From assembly GCA_965227645.1 (NCBI GenBank), contig OZ245773.1:2108001-2172000 (forward strand): 64,000 nucleotides of DNA, read 5' to 3'. The notes beneath the pieces were generated by a model. That model was given only the letters and a program-made list of their open reading frames with translations, searched no databases and was not told where the DNA came from. The position numbers and the translations under genes are program-made. Origin of the DNA: Flavimaribacter sp024343425 (GTDB taxonomy: Bacteria > Pseudomonadota > Alphaproteobacteria > Rhizobiales > Rhizobiaceae). This document shows, in pieces, positions 17,768 to 26,367 of the stretch (the first letter of the stretch is position 1; every line of letters starts with the position of its first letter).

Positions 17768-18415
17768 CTAGTTTGGTTTACTGGCGACGATAAATGGCCT
17801 GACATCCTTGCCCTTCGTTGCATGGAATTCACAAGCGACGATGTCAAATCCTGTATTGCGAATCTTCGCCTCAAGCGCAGACGCCTTTATCGATTGCACG
17901 TGCTGTGGGGCTTTTCCGACAGTTCTCATCAATGGAATCACCAAGCGGATCAAGGGATTCATGTCTCCAATGCAGGGTGTTTTGGAGATGAAGTATCCGC
18001 CAGGTTTCAAGCATAGGCGAATCTGTGCCAGCGTCCGGTCGATGTCTTCGACAAGGTGAAGGTAGTTGAACCCGAGGACGGCGTCATACTGATCAGATTG
18101 CAACTGCAGTGTTTCGACTGTGCCTGTCGAAAATTCCAATTGGGCAACGGGGCTTCCTACTGCTTTTTCTTGTGCGATTGCGATCATTTGCGGCGAAATG
18201 TCCGTCGCAAGATAGGAGGAAACCGTTGTCGCCAGACGCAGGGCTGTGGTTCCCGTCCCGCATCCGAGTTCCAGCACACAGTGGTCGCTTTTCAATAAAT
18301 CGCCGACGCGCGTCAGCGTCTTCTGGTAGCCTTCTTCGTCCTTGATTGGATCAGTTGAATATTTCCGGGCTATACGATCCCAGAACCGTGCGTCCTTGTT
18401 TTCCGATGTCGTCAT
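17768..18415 (-). CDS. Class I SAM-dependent methyltransferase
   Basis: The 215-residue cytoplasmic protein has the Rossmann methyltransferase motifs. Motif I is LELGCGTGTTALRLA (about residues 48-62), the acidic residue after strand 2 is in YLATDISPQMI, and motif IV lies in YDAVLGFNYLHLVEDI, followed by LKPGGYFISKTP. This is the Methyltransf_11/25 type that acts on small molecules, lipids or quinones. No conserved partner is adjacent: it is convergent with the lipoprotein gene, and the glycerophosphodiesterase gene lies about 100 bases upstream of its start on the same strand. The substrate cannot be assigned. Confidence 0.85.
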   Translation of the reverse strand: MTTSENKDARFWDRIARKYSTDPIKDEEGYQKTLTRVGDLLKSDHCVLELGCGTGTTALRLATTVSSYLATDISPQMIAIAQEKAVGSPVAQLEFSTGTVETLQLQSDQYDAVLGFNYLHLVEDIDRTLAQIRLCLKPGGYFISKTPCIGDMNPLIRLVIPLMRTVGKAPQHVQSIKASALEAKIRNTGFDIVACEFHATKGKDVRPFIVASKPN

Positions 18416-18516
18416 GTTTCAAAAGATACCAGGTTTCATAATCGCCCTTCTGACGCAGATATTCGCCAAGCTGCGCAACAGTTGAACGCCATAAAATCAG
18501 ATCAGGACTGACATAT

Positions 18517-19230
18517 TCAAAAGTTATTCTTCGAAATATCTTTGAAGATGTCTGGATAATCCAGATTGATGTAGTCGATATCGCAGCCGGAGATTTCTGC
18601 GAACGTCGCCTCGTCATTCCCGTCATAGTAAGCCATAACTTCAAGATCCGCTTTCCGGCAGGCTGCAAGTACCGCCGGCTGCAATTCCTCCACTTCGAGC
18701 TCCACCATCGTCGCCCGGAACACGGATTTGGCCACGGAAGGCAGGCGGGCGATCGAGAGTGTGATCATCTGGCGGAATTCCGGCGCCGCGTCGCACATGG
18801 CTGCGCGCATCTCCGGCCGGAAGGAAAAATAGAAAACGTCGTCTACCATACCAAGGTCCCTGACAAGGCGGGCGACTTTTTGCGGGTTACACCACTTGAG
18901 CTCGATATAGGCGCCCGCCCTACCCTTCAGATTGGATAGATAATCAACCAGGCGCGGCACTTTCTCGTCACTGAATTTCGGATTGAACCAGGAGCCGGCG
19001 TCAAGACTGGCCACTTCCTCGGAAGTCAACATGTCAATAGCTCCGCTCCCGTTCGTCGTACGGTCAACTGTTCGGTCATGCAGGACGAAGAGTTCCCCGT
19101 CTGCTGTCTCTCGCACATCCAGTTCGATGTAGGCTGCTCCGTGAGCGATCGCTGCTTCTGCAGAAGCGAAGGTGTTTTCGGGTGCGAGATGACAGGCGCC
19201 GCGATGGCATACCATCCTGATGTGGCTCAA
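18517..19230 (-). CDS. ugpQ: Glycerophosphodiester phosphodiesterase
   Basis: This 237-residue enzyme hydrolyses glycerophosphodiesters to glycerol-3-phosphate and an alcohol. The GDPD signatures are present: CHRGACHLAPENT at the N-terminus supplies the catalytic His and Arg, and ELDVRETADGELFVLHD carries the metal-binding Glu/Asp and second His. There is no signal peptide, so it acts on imported substrate. The likely start is TTG at 19230, which has GGAG eight bases upstream; an ATG at 19215 would begin right at the first motif. It is the last gene of the five-gene ABC operon, 34 bases after the ATPase gene, which points to glycerophosphodiesters as substrate. Confidence 0.9.
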   Translation of the reverse strand: MSHIRMVCHRGACHLAPENTFASAEAAIAHGAAYIELDVRETADGELFVLHDRTVDRTTNGSGAIDMLTSEEVASLDAGSWFNPKFSDEKVPRLVDYLSNLKGRAGAYIELKWCNPQKVARLVRDLGMVDDVFYFSFRPEMRAAMCDAAPEFRQMITLSIARLPSVAKSVFRATMVELEVEELQPAVLAACRKADLEVMAYYDGNDEATFAEISGCDIDYINLDYPDIFKDISKNNF

Positions 19231-19264
19231 ATTTCAAACTCCGAATGATGTCAGATTGGAAACT

Positions 19265-20332
19265 TCACGTCAGCGCCGCATAAGCGTCGTTGAGTCTCAG
19301 ATTTGTTGCTTCATCGAACAGCATCGTTTGCTGAGCGGAGAACCTCAATTTGATCGTCTCGCCTGTTTTGAAACGGGGCGCCGACGTCGCTTCAAGAAAA
19401 CGCAACGGCCCGAGCGACGTCTCGGCGGTATAAAGCGTCTCCCGCCCCATGGGTTCGGTAGCGGCGACGGTGGCCGGCAAACCAGCATCCGACGCTTCAA
19501 TATGTTCGGGTCTGACGCCAAGGACGATATTGTCCGACGTTTCCCCGGCCACAAGGTCAAGCGTTGCACCGTTGATCTGCAATCGGTCGCTGCGCCTTTG
19601 CCCCTGCAACAGATTTATCGGCGGCGAACCGATGAATGACGCCACGAACTTCGTATGTGGAGCAAGGTAGAGTTCTTCTGCTGTTCCGACCTGTTCAATC
19701 CTGCCCGTATTCATGCAGATGATCCGGTCCGACATGGTCGTGGCTTCGATCTGATCATGTGTGACGAGAATTGTTGTTACGCCGAGTTCGCGCTGGATGC
19801 GTCTGATCTCGACGCGCATCGAGAGCCGCAACGTCGCATCAAGGTTCGATAGCGGCTCATCCAGTAGCAAAAGGTGCGGCTTCTTGATCAGAGCTCTAGC
19901 AAGAGCCACGCGTTGTTGCTGGCCGCCAGAGAGCTGCGCCGGTCGTCGGGAAAGCAACTCCTCGATTTGAACCAACTCGGCTATTTCTCGTGCTTGCTTG
20001 TCCGCCTCCTTCTTGTCGGTCTTTTTGAACCGCAGCGGAAACAGGATGTTCTGCAATACCGACATGTTTGGATAAAGAGCATAGGATTGAAAGACGATGC
20101 AAACATTGCGATTGCGCGCTTCAACTTCGTTGACTTTGGCGCCATCGAAAAGAATGTCGCCGCGCGTTGGCGCGTAAATGCCGGCCAGCATGAACAGGGT
20201 TGTCGACTTGCCGCAGCCGGACGGGCCCAGTATGGCGGCGAACTCTCCATCCTCAAGACGAAGGTTCATCTGCTCTACGGCGACGGACGATCCCCACATC
20301 TTCGCGACGTTCTTCAACATGACTTCAGCCAT
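19265..20332 (-). CDS. ABC transporter ATP-binding protein (UgpC/MalK type)
   Basis: The 355-residue ATPase belongs to the carbohydrate CUT1 family. It has Walker A GPSGCGKST, signature LSGGQQQRVALARAL, Walker B LLLDEPLSNLDA and switch His in LVTHDQIEATTMSDRI. A C-terminal TOBE/OB regulatory region follows (LGVRPEHIEASDAGLP). It energises the two permeases encoded just upstream. Its ATG overlaps the stop of the second permease gene as TGATG. The position directly before a glycerophosphodiesterase gene resembles ugp loci, so sn-glycerol-3-phosphate or its diesters are the best guess for substrate. Confidence 0.93.
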   Translation of the reverse strand: MAEVMLKNVAKMWGSSVAVEQMNLRLEDGEFAAILGPSGCGKSTTLFMLAGIYAPTRGDILFDGAKVNEVEARNRNVCIVFQSYALYPNMSVLQNILFPLRFKKTDKKEADKQAREIAELVQIEELLSRRPAQLSGGQQQRVALARALIKKPHLLLLDEPLSNLDATLRLSMRVEIRRIQRELGVTTILVTHDQIEATTMSDRIICMNTGRIEQVGTAEELYLAPHTKFVASFIGSPPINLLQGQRRSDRLQINGATLDLVAGETSDNIVLGVRPEHIEASDAGLPATVAATEPMGRETLYTAETSLGPLRFLEATSAPRFKTGETIKLRFSAQQTMLFDEATNLRLNDAYAALT

Positions 20333-21395
20333 CAGCCTTTCACGCCCCCCAGCGTCAGTTGGGTCAGATATTTCTGTAATGTGAGGTAGAGCAGCAGGCT
20401 TGGCAGCATGTAGAAAACGCTCACAGCCGCAACGACGCCATAGTCGACGCCCATGACGTCTTCAGCGACATAGTAGAGATAAGTCGACATCACCCAATAG
20501 GAGTTTCCGGTCCTTAACGCGGTGACGAAGACGTATTCCTCCCAGCCGCGAATGAATCCCAGAACTGAAATCGCGATGATGCCGCCCCTGGCTTGCGGCA
20601 ACACCACCTGCCAGAAGGCCTGGCGCCGTGTCGCGCCGTCCGTCATCGCGCTCATTTCGATATCCCAGGGCACGGCGTCGAAAAATCCCTTCATGATGAA
20701 TATGAAAAAAGACAAATCGATCGTAGCGAGCACCAGAATGGGGCCGCTCAGCGTGTTCAGCAGACCAATCCAGAAAATCACCAGAAATATCGGAATCGTC
20801 AGCATCCACGGGTGAAACACTTCCAGGATGAGAAGTCCTTGAAGAAAGAAGGAGCGCCCTCTGAAGGCGAATCTCGAGAGGTAATATCCCGCCAAAGTGG
20901 CGACTGAAACCTTGAGCAGCGTCGACACGGTCGCCACGAGAAGCGAGTTGCCGAAAGCAACCCAGACCCAGGGAAACTGGCCGCCGGCCGTCGCGGCCCC
21001 GCGAAGATCCTCTATCAGGTTTGGATTTACGAGAAATCGATAATTGTAGAGATGTAAATCGCCGCCGATCGTCATAGCGATCCCAATTGCAGCAGCGAGC
21101 GACATCACGATTGCTGCGATGACGCGAAGTCTCGTATTCCCGATCGCCATGTGAAATCCGGCGTAGACAACGACCGCCGGCACGAGAACGGCGCACGCCT
21201 TCCACAGTACAGCTGATTCCACCCCGCCGGTGCGTGCTGAAAAGGAGATCACGACAACCCAGAAGAACGGCAGAATAACAGGTATGGATACGAGAGGATC
21301 AGAAAAGCGATGATAAGCGCTTGGCGCATGGTCTTTTGCCGACGTGAGCGTCGAGCAAGCATGCTCCATTCAGAATGGCTTCCTGCGGCCGTCAT
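20332..21395 (-). CDS. Carbohydrate ABC transporter permease (UgpE/MalG type), apparently frameshifted
   Basis: The gene should start at the ATG at 21395, which overlaps the upstream permease stop as TGATG. That frame gives a normal N-terminus (MTAAGSHSEWSMLARRSRRQ, then a membrane helix MRQALIIAFLILSYPYL) but stops at about 21249. All remaining permease sequence (VILPFFWVVVISFSARTGG onward, six helices, EAA loop EMSAMTDGATRRQAFWQVV near 20660) lies in another frame. Restoring one base near 21275-21282 joins the two as ...SYPYL-VILPFFW..., which reads naturally. The alternative start in the second frame at 21369 gives an N-terminus unlike a permease. This is either a real one-base deletion that inactivates the transporter or a sequence error. 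Confidence 0.8.
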
Positions 21396-22342
21396 CAGTG
21401 CACCTCGATCTTCGGATGACTGAGCAAGGCTTTCATATTCGTCAGGCGCCACAGCAGCAGCGCGGCGATGACGCCGATGACAATAAGTATCAATGTCAAC
21501 GCCGCGCCATAGGCATATTGTCCGGAGCCGATATCCGGCGCGAGCGTCTTCGTGTAAGCCAGCATCGCCATCGTCATTGTCGATCGCGATGCGCCCATGA
21601 TGAGAAAGATGTATTCAAAGCTCACAAGCAAAGCGAGCGATTGGAATACCGTGATGTATGACAAGGGCCATCGCAGCGCCGGCAAGACGATGTGACGCAC
21701 AATGGACAGCGGTCCGGCCCCGTCGACCCCTGCGGCGTAAAACAGATGTTTCGGGATGGATCGTATTGCGCTCGTCAGAATAAGCATGCCGATGGAAGCG
21801 CCTATAAAACCGTTGGCCAACACGATCAGCGCCATGGGACGATCGAGCTTCATGTTGATCGCATCAGCCCCAAACACATTGACGACTATCTGGTTGAGTA
21901 ATCCACGCTCCGTCGGATCAACCACCCAAAGCCAAAGCAACGCATAGACGACGGACGGAGACATGCGCGGTAGAAGCCAGACTGCGCGAAAGAAGGCGCC
22001 CAGCCGGTCTGGTATCGCCGTCGTCGTCAGCGCAAGCACCAGAGCAAAGAAAAGATTGAAGACCAGCAGCGTGAAAAAGACGTAGACGCCTGTCAAAGAA
22101 AGCGCACGGTAAAAAGATCCACGCAACTCGAAGCCCAGGAAGGCGTCCGGATCAGGTCTTATTATCTTCCGATATTGCTCCGTACCGAAACTCTCCACCC
22201 TCAATGTCTGTGACATGTCAGTGAAAGAGACGACGAGATCGACAATGATTGGAACCACCAGCAGCGCCAGCAGAAAGAGGCTCGCCGGGCCAAGAAAAAA
22301 CACGGCGTTGGATATCTGGCGGGAGGTTGAGGAAGAGCGCAT
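21395..22342 (-). CDS. Carbohydrate ABC transporter permease (UgpA/MalF type)
   Basis: The 315-residue protein has six predicted membrane helices, beginning with AVFFLGPASLFLLALLVVPI, and belongs to the BPD_transp_1 family. The EAA loop region YAAGVDGAGPLSIVRHIVLP contacts the ATPase. It pairs with the downstream permease to form the channel of a CUT1-type importer. I choose the ATG at 22342, which has GGTGG upstream, over an in-frame GTG at 22351. A strong GC stem-loop lies between it and the binding-protein gene. The stop overlaps the next start (TGATG). Confidence 0.92.
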   Translation of the reverse strand: MRSSSTSRQISNAVFFLGPASLFLLALLVVPIIVDLVVSFTDMSQTLRVESFGTEQYRKIIRPDPDAFLGFELRGSFYRALSLTGVYVFFTLLVFNLFFALVLALTTTAIPDRLGAFFRAVWLLPRMSPSVVYALLWLWVVDPTERGLLNQIVVNVFGADAINMKLDRPMALIVLANGFIGASIGMLILTSAIRSIPKHLFYAAGVDGAGPLSIVRHIVLPALRWPLSYITVFQSLALLVSFEYIFLIMGASRSTMTMAMLAYTKTLAPDIGSGQYAYGAALTLILIVIGVIAALLLWRLTNMKALLSHPKIEVH

Positions 22343-22355
22343 TAGGGCCACCGAC

Positions 22356-22379
22356 GCTGGCGCGCAGATGCGCGCCAGC
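22356..22379 (-). other. Intercistronic GC-rich stem-loop after the binding-protein gene
   Basis: Two perfect 10-base arms (GCTGGCGCGC and complement) enclose a 4-base loop in the 52-base gap between the binding-protein stop and the first permease. No T run follows. Such hairpins after binding-protein genes commonly protect the upstream message or partly stop transcription, so that binding protein outnumbers permease; that role is inferred here. Confidence 0.75.
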
Positions 22380-22394
22380 TGGCATCAGATGGTG

Positions 22395-23753
22395 TCAATC
22401 GGTGATGATGATGTCGTCACCCAGTTCTGTTTCCAGTTCCTCGATAACGAAATCGACTGCTTCCGCCGGGCTCATTTCACCCGTTTCCACAGCAGCGACG
22501 CCCTGGAAGGCAATTGCGTTGTACTGACCGATTTTCGGATGATTAGGCATGAATTCGGCGTATTCGAGAAGCGGGACGCCTGCGACCAGTCCCCAGCCCT
22601 TTTCAACGAAGTCAGGCATCGCGGCCTGGCCGTAATTGATCGGGGTGTGATTGGTTCCTACCGCGTGTTTCGTATTGGGCACCGGCTGCGAGGCCAGTGC
22701 GACCAGCAGTGCGGCCATCTCCTTGTTAGGCGTGTCGCCGACAACATACACAATCGGGTGCGAGAGGTTTTTAGGTTCTCCGCCCTTCTCGCCAGCCGGA
22801 GCGTTTATCCAGGTAATCTTCTTGAAATAGGCGTCCTTGTCCAGCGGATCGATTCCGAATGCTTCCAGCTGCGCGCCAAGGTTCCAGATTCCGTGGAACT
22901 TTGAGAACGCCTTGTCGCCGCGGAAGGCGGCATGCACGGTATCCCAGGAATAGGTCGTCATGTCGGCGGGTATGGCGCCTTTGTCCACGCAGGACTTCAG
23001 CCAGGTATAATAATCGAGAAGTCCAGACTTCGTTATCTGGAGCTTGGCTTCTTCATCATTGTAGAGATCGATCCCAAAAGCGGCCATGGCCATCTGGAAA
23101 TCCGGTCCAACATTTGGCCTGTGCAGCAAACCGATTTCCGCGGCGCCGGATGCAACGACCTCTGCTGCGAGATCGCACATATCGTCCATGGTGAATTCGC
23201 CGGCATTGACTGCGTCCGACAGGCCTGAGATGAATTCTTCCGACTTGCCTGCTTTGCGAAGCATGTCGTTGTTTATGAAGAACATGCGCACTTCCGAATC
23301 CTGCGGGATTCCGTACCTGTCGCCTTTGTATTTCACCGAATTCCAGAGCTGGGGTATGACATCGCCATAGAGATCGGAATTTCCGGAAATGTGATCTTCA
23401 AGATTGGCGGCAAGACCCGCTTCCGCGAAAGCCCCGATCCACTCATGAGCAGCTACGATGATGTCTGGCGTATCGCCTACGGAATGGGCCTTCAAGACAT
23501 CGAGCGCATCCGCGTCGAAGCCCCGTGCATTGGTTTCGATAAGCTCGACAACGACCTGCTTGTCGGAATCTGCTGCGGCAAGCATATTGTTTACTGTTTT
23601 CGCAGCTTCGACCACGTTTCCGGCGCGCAACGGCCCTGACCGGTCGGCGCGCGACCACAACTTTATCGTTATGTCTTCTGCAAACGTGGGCGCCGTCGTG
23701 GCGAGCAAGGTAGCAGCGGCGAGCCCGGCCGCAAGTATGCGGGAATAAGCCAT
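22395..23753 (-). CDS. ABC transporter extracellular solute-binding protein, family 1 (sugar type)
   Basis: The 452-residue precursor has a clear signal peptide (about residues 1-25, MAYSRILAAGLAAATLLATT then APTFA) and the SBP_bac_1 fold with ITIKLWSRADRSGP at the mature start. It captures the substrate in the periplasm for the two downstream permeases. The start at 23753 is set by GGAGAC just upstream; longer in-frame sequence is not signal-like. It heads a five-gene operon ending in a glycerophosphodiesterase. Its 5' leader contains a hairpin that would occlude the ribosome site, and a paired AACGAAAC repeat lies further upstream. Confidence 0.92.
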   Translation of the reverse strand: MAYSRILAAGLAAATLLATTAPTFAEDITIKLWSRADRSGPLRAGNVVEAAKTVNNMLAAADSDKQVVVELIETNARGFDADALDVLKAHSVGDTPDIIVAAHEWIGAFAEAGLAANLEDHISGNSDLYGDVIPQLWNSVKYKGDRYGIPQDSEVRMFFINNDMLRKAGKSEEFISGLSDAVNAGEFTMDDMCDLAAEVVASGAAEIGLLHRPNVGPDFQMAMAAFGIDLYNDEEAKLQITKSGLLDYYTWLKSCVDKGAIPADMTTYSWDTVHAAFRGDKAFSKFHGIWNLGAQLEAFGIDPLDKDAYFKKITWINAPAGEKGGEPKNLSHPIVYVVGDTPNKEMAALLVALASQPVPNTKHAVGTNHTPINYGQAAMPDFVEKGWGLVAGVPLLEYAEFMPNHPKIGQYNAIAFQGVAAVETGEMSPAEAVDFVIEELETELGDDIIITD

Positions 23754-23758
23754 TTTTT

Positions 23759-23784
23759 GTCTCCTGTCCTTGAAGGGGACAGGA
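23759..23784 (-). promoter_or_regulatory. Leader hairpin overlapping the ribosome binding site of the binding-protein gene
   Basis: On the minus strand the arms TCCTGTCC and GGACAGGA (forward positions 23777-23784 and 23762-23769) flank a 7-base loop. The second arm contains part of the GGAGAC ribosome site of the gene starting at 23753. In RNA this stem would mask the site, which suggests translational control or a mere stability element. Confidence 0.5.
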
Positions 23785-23824
23785 TCATGAACAAAACAAT
23801 TCCTGTGATCCGCCCCGTGTAGGC

Positions 23825-23870
23825 AACGAAACACGTGGTTGCAAAACTTCTGTCTCAGTTTTGTTTCGTT
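23825..23870. promoter_or_regulatory. Paired AACGAAAC / GTTTCGTT repeat, candidate operator
   Basis: A perfect 8-base inverted pair at 23825-23832 and 23863-23870 lies upstream of the ABC operon. Spacing is 38 bases centre to centre. DeoR-type sugar and glycerol-phosphate regulators often use TTTCG-containing repeats, so this is a plausible regulator site. No regulator gene is adjacent. Confidence 0.35.
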
Positions 23871-23897
23871 TTGGTGACGCTATTCAGTAGCTGATAG

Positions 23898-24521
23898 TCA
23901 GTTCCCGTTCGCCTTTGTGCATTCGACGGCATCTTCTCCGGGTGGAGCAAACAGAGCCTCTTTGCCGTGATCCCAGAAAGTCGCCTCGCCGGCCCCAGGG
24001 AATTCTGTCTGATAACGCGCGCCGGAGCCTGACATGACTTGTGGCAGAACCATCCTTCGGTCTCCCCAGCTTATCGAGACTAAATGTTCCATCGTATTAA
24101 TGAAGACGGCGCTTACAGGAGCGCCGACGCCTTCGCAGTTGTATATGACAGGGCCGATCGAAACTCCGTCATCTGAAGCGCGATGAACCGCATATGCGGT
24201 GCGCAGTTCGTGAATGCGCATCGCGTCCGCATTGGCAATGCATACCTTTAAATCGAGCGAAGAAGTTGTGCATTTGCCGCGCTCTGTCAGCCAATTTTTC
24301 TGTGAGTTTTTCAACTCTGCCGCCCGCTCTTCAGTCATATCAGATCCATTGAGCGCCAGGGTGTACAGTCGTGTCATTTCATCATTGAGCGATCTCAGTG
24401 TTTCTGAATCGCATATTGCCTCCTGGACTGCGCCTGTCGCCAGAGAGCAGTCCAGGGTCTGCGCTTCTGCGGGCGCCGCAGCCAACATGATAAGTCCTGA
24501 TACAAAGCCAATCGATCTCAC
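23898..24521 (-). CDS. Secreted LprI-MliC two-domain protein, putative lysozyme inhibitor
   Basis: The 207-residue precursor has a signal peptide (about residues 1-20, ending AEA). An LprI/DUF1311 domain follows (DCSLATGAVQEAICDSETLR and LKNSQKNWLTERGKC, with its Cys pattern). From about residue 125 there is an MliC-type domain: VIYNCEGVGAPVSAVF, VMSGSGARYQTE, ATFWDHGKEALF and a final Cys. MliC members block C-type lysozyme in the periplasm with a conserved Ser-Gly-X-X-Tyr-like loop, for which SGSGARY is a good match. LprI of mycobacteria is also reported as a lysozyme inhibitor. The fusion therefore probably protects peptidoglycan. DenD-like gene 24536-25522 lies 14 bases upstream and may be cotranscribed. 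Confidence 0.85.
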   Translation of the reverse strand: MRSIGFVSGLIMLAAAPAEAQTLDCSLATGAVQEAICDSETLRSLNDEMTRLYTLALNGSDMTEERAAELKNSQKNWLTERGKCTTSSLDLKVCIANADAMRIHELRTAYAVHRASDDGVSIGPVIYNCEGVGAPVSAVFINTMEHLVSISWGDRRMVLPQVMSGSGARYQTEFPGAGEATFWDHGKEALFAPPGEDAVECTKANGN

Positions 24522-24535
24522 TGAGTTGTCCCCAA

Positions 24536-25522
24536 TTAGTGGCCGGATCTATCGAGATCATCCTCGATATAGATTCGAATGATATCTTCAAAACTTTTGT
24601 CTGCACGAAAGCCCAGCGCAAGCGCGCGTTTGGGATCGAAATTGCGCGGCCAGCCTGAAACCAGCCGGATAACCATTTCGTCCGGTTCCCGTTTGATGAG
24701 CCGAACTGCATCCTCGCCAGCGATGCTTCGGAGCGCCTCGATCTGTTCTGCGACTGTGCACGAAATACCTGGCATGTTGATTGCGAGACGACCCTGGAGC
24801 AAGGACGTATCAAGATTGGCGGCATGAGTGAGAAACCCGATAGCCGTTCGCGGCGATACATGCCAATGACGAACATCCGTACCCACGGGAAGAATCGCTT
24901 CCTTGCCATTAAGCGGTTCACGGATGATTCCTGAAAAGAAAGAGGATGCGGCAAGGTTGGCCTTACCCGGACGAACAACCACAGTCGGCAACCGAATGGA
25001 AATGCCGTCGACAAAACCCTTGCGACTGTAATCGGAAACAAGAAGTTCCGTAGCGGCTTTCTGCGCGCCGTAGGAAGATTGCGGTGCGCTGAGGAAATCA
25101 TCACCGATCTTGTCTGGATAAGGTCCGCCAAATACCGCAATGGATGATGTGAACACCAGGCGTGGCCGATATTGCCCTTCGGTCGCTTCATGCGCCTGCT
25201 TGAGCGCTTCAAGAAGCTGCCAAGAGCCGCGCGCATTGGTGTTCCAGCCCTTTTCGAAGTTCGTCTCCGCTTCGCCAGACACGATGGCGGCCAGGTGGAA
25301 AATAATATCCGCCTTGAGATCGGCTAGCCTGATCGCTTCACTATTGTCTGCGATATCTCCCACCAGAGATCGTATCGGGAATTCGGCATTTACCGGGCGC
25401 GCTTCTACGATGTCGTGTAAAATCAACTCGTCGATTGAAATGTCACCCAATCCACCATTCGCAATAGAATGCGCAAGCTTTTGGCCAACCATGCCTGCGC
25501 CGCCAAGCACCAGAATTTTCAA
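24536..25522 (-). CDS. denD: NAD-dependent epimerase/dehydratase, D-erythronate dehydrogenase (DenD)-like
   Basis: The 328-residue extended short-chain dehydrogenase has the NAD motif GGAGMVGQKLA at residues 7-17, the catalytic Ser in VFTSSIAVFGG, and YGAQKAATE with Tyr and Lys. The DenD-like run RLPTVVVRPGKANLAASSFFSGIIREPLNG separates it from sugar-nucleotide epimerases. DenD oxidises D-erythronate to 2-oxo-tetronate in a pathway that also needs a tetronate kinase and an aldolase. Neither lies next to it, so the pathway is split or the substrate differs. It is divergent from the FrcK-like kinase gene. Confidence 0.8.
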   Translation of the reverse strand: MKILVLGGAGMVGQKLAHSIANGGLGDISIDELILHDIVEARPVNAEFPIRSLVGDIADNSEAIRLADLKADIIFHLAAIVSGEAETNFEKGWNTNARGSWQLLEALKQAHEATEGQYRPRLVFTSSIAVFGGPYPDKIGDDFLSAPQSSYGAQKAATELLVSDYSRKGFVDGISIRLPTVVVRPGKANLAASSFFSGIIREPLNGKEAILPVGTDVRHWHVSPRTAIGFLTHAANLDTSLLQGRLAINMPGISCTVAEQIEALRSIAGEDAVRLIKREPDEMVIRLVSGWPRNFDPKRALALGFRADKSFEDIIRIYIEDDLDRSGH

Positions 25523-25616
25523 ATTTTCTCTCCCTGCGATACAGCCAGAGCGTTGCGTGACCGGCTTTACGCTGTAATGCTTGGCTCAACTATTGCAATC
25601 TTTGGCGGTGGTGTCG

Positions 25617-26240
25617 ATGACCCATGTTACCTTTGAACGTTTGGCGGATATCATCGCTAAGCGAGGCGCTGCGTCCAGAAGCCTGACGGCGATTGCAGGC
25701 CCGCCAGGTTCCGGTAAGTCGACTGTCTCGGAGCAGCTTGTTGATCATTTCAACGGGATCGAACCTGGATCTGCCGCTTTGCTGCCGATGGATGGCTACC
25801 ACTATGATAATGCTGTCCTGCGGGAACGAGGCCTTTTGGAGAGAAAAGGATCTCCGGAGACCTTTGATGTCTTGGGGCTGATTGCAATGCTCGATCGGCT
25901 TTACAGTAATACCGAGAAAGAGATCGCCGTTCCCGTTTTCGATCGCACCATCGAAATTTCGCGGTCGGCCGCCAGGATAATAGCGGGACACGTCCGTCAT
26001 GTTGTTCTGGAAGGCAACTATCTACTGCTTTCCTCCGGCAATTGGGCGCAAATGCATCGTTACTATCATACGACAGTAATGCTTGACGTTTCGGAGAAGG
26101 TGCTGATTGGGCGACTGAAGCGGCGTTGGCTGCATCTGCCTGAACACGAGCGTCAATCCAAAATCAGAGACAACGATCTTCCGAATGGGCGCCTTGTCAT
26201 GTCTGAAAGCGCTTCTGCCGAATTTGTTCTGAAAAACTGA
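25617..26240 (+). CDS. P-loop nucleoside/sugar kinase, uridine kinase-like (FrcK type)
   Basis: The 207-residue cytoplasmic kinase has Walker A AGPPGSGKSTVSEQL near the N-terminus, MDGYHYDN as the substrate-binding Asp-Gly-Tyr region, and a lid-like stretch RLKRRWLHLP. It belongs to the PRK/uridine kinase-like group that includes the kinase encoded with fructose (Frc) transporters in rhizobia. The ATG at 25617 fits the family start; the upstream in-frame TTG at 25581 adds residues without similarity. No Frc transporter lies nearby, so the substrate remains open. It is divergent from denD. Confidence 0.78.
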   Translation: MTHVTFERLADIIAKRGAASRSLTAIAGPPGSGKSTVSEQLVDHFNGIEPGSAALLPMDGYHYDNAVLRERGLLERKGSPETFDVLGLIAMLDRLYSNTEKEIAVPVFDRTIEISRSAARIIAGHVRHVVLEGNYLLLSSGNWAQMHRYYHTTVMLDVSEKVLIGRLKRRWLHLPEHERQSKIRDNDLPNGRLVMSESASAEFVLKN

Positions 26241-26367
26241 ATCTCCAGCGTTACAACGTATCGGAGAATTTTTGCCAATTCGGTACAATTCGTTGTATCA
26301 GTTTGCGTGGCTGTTTCCGGGATTGTGGATACCGAAAACGCATATTACCGAGCTGGCGGCAGAGGGG

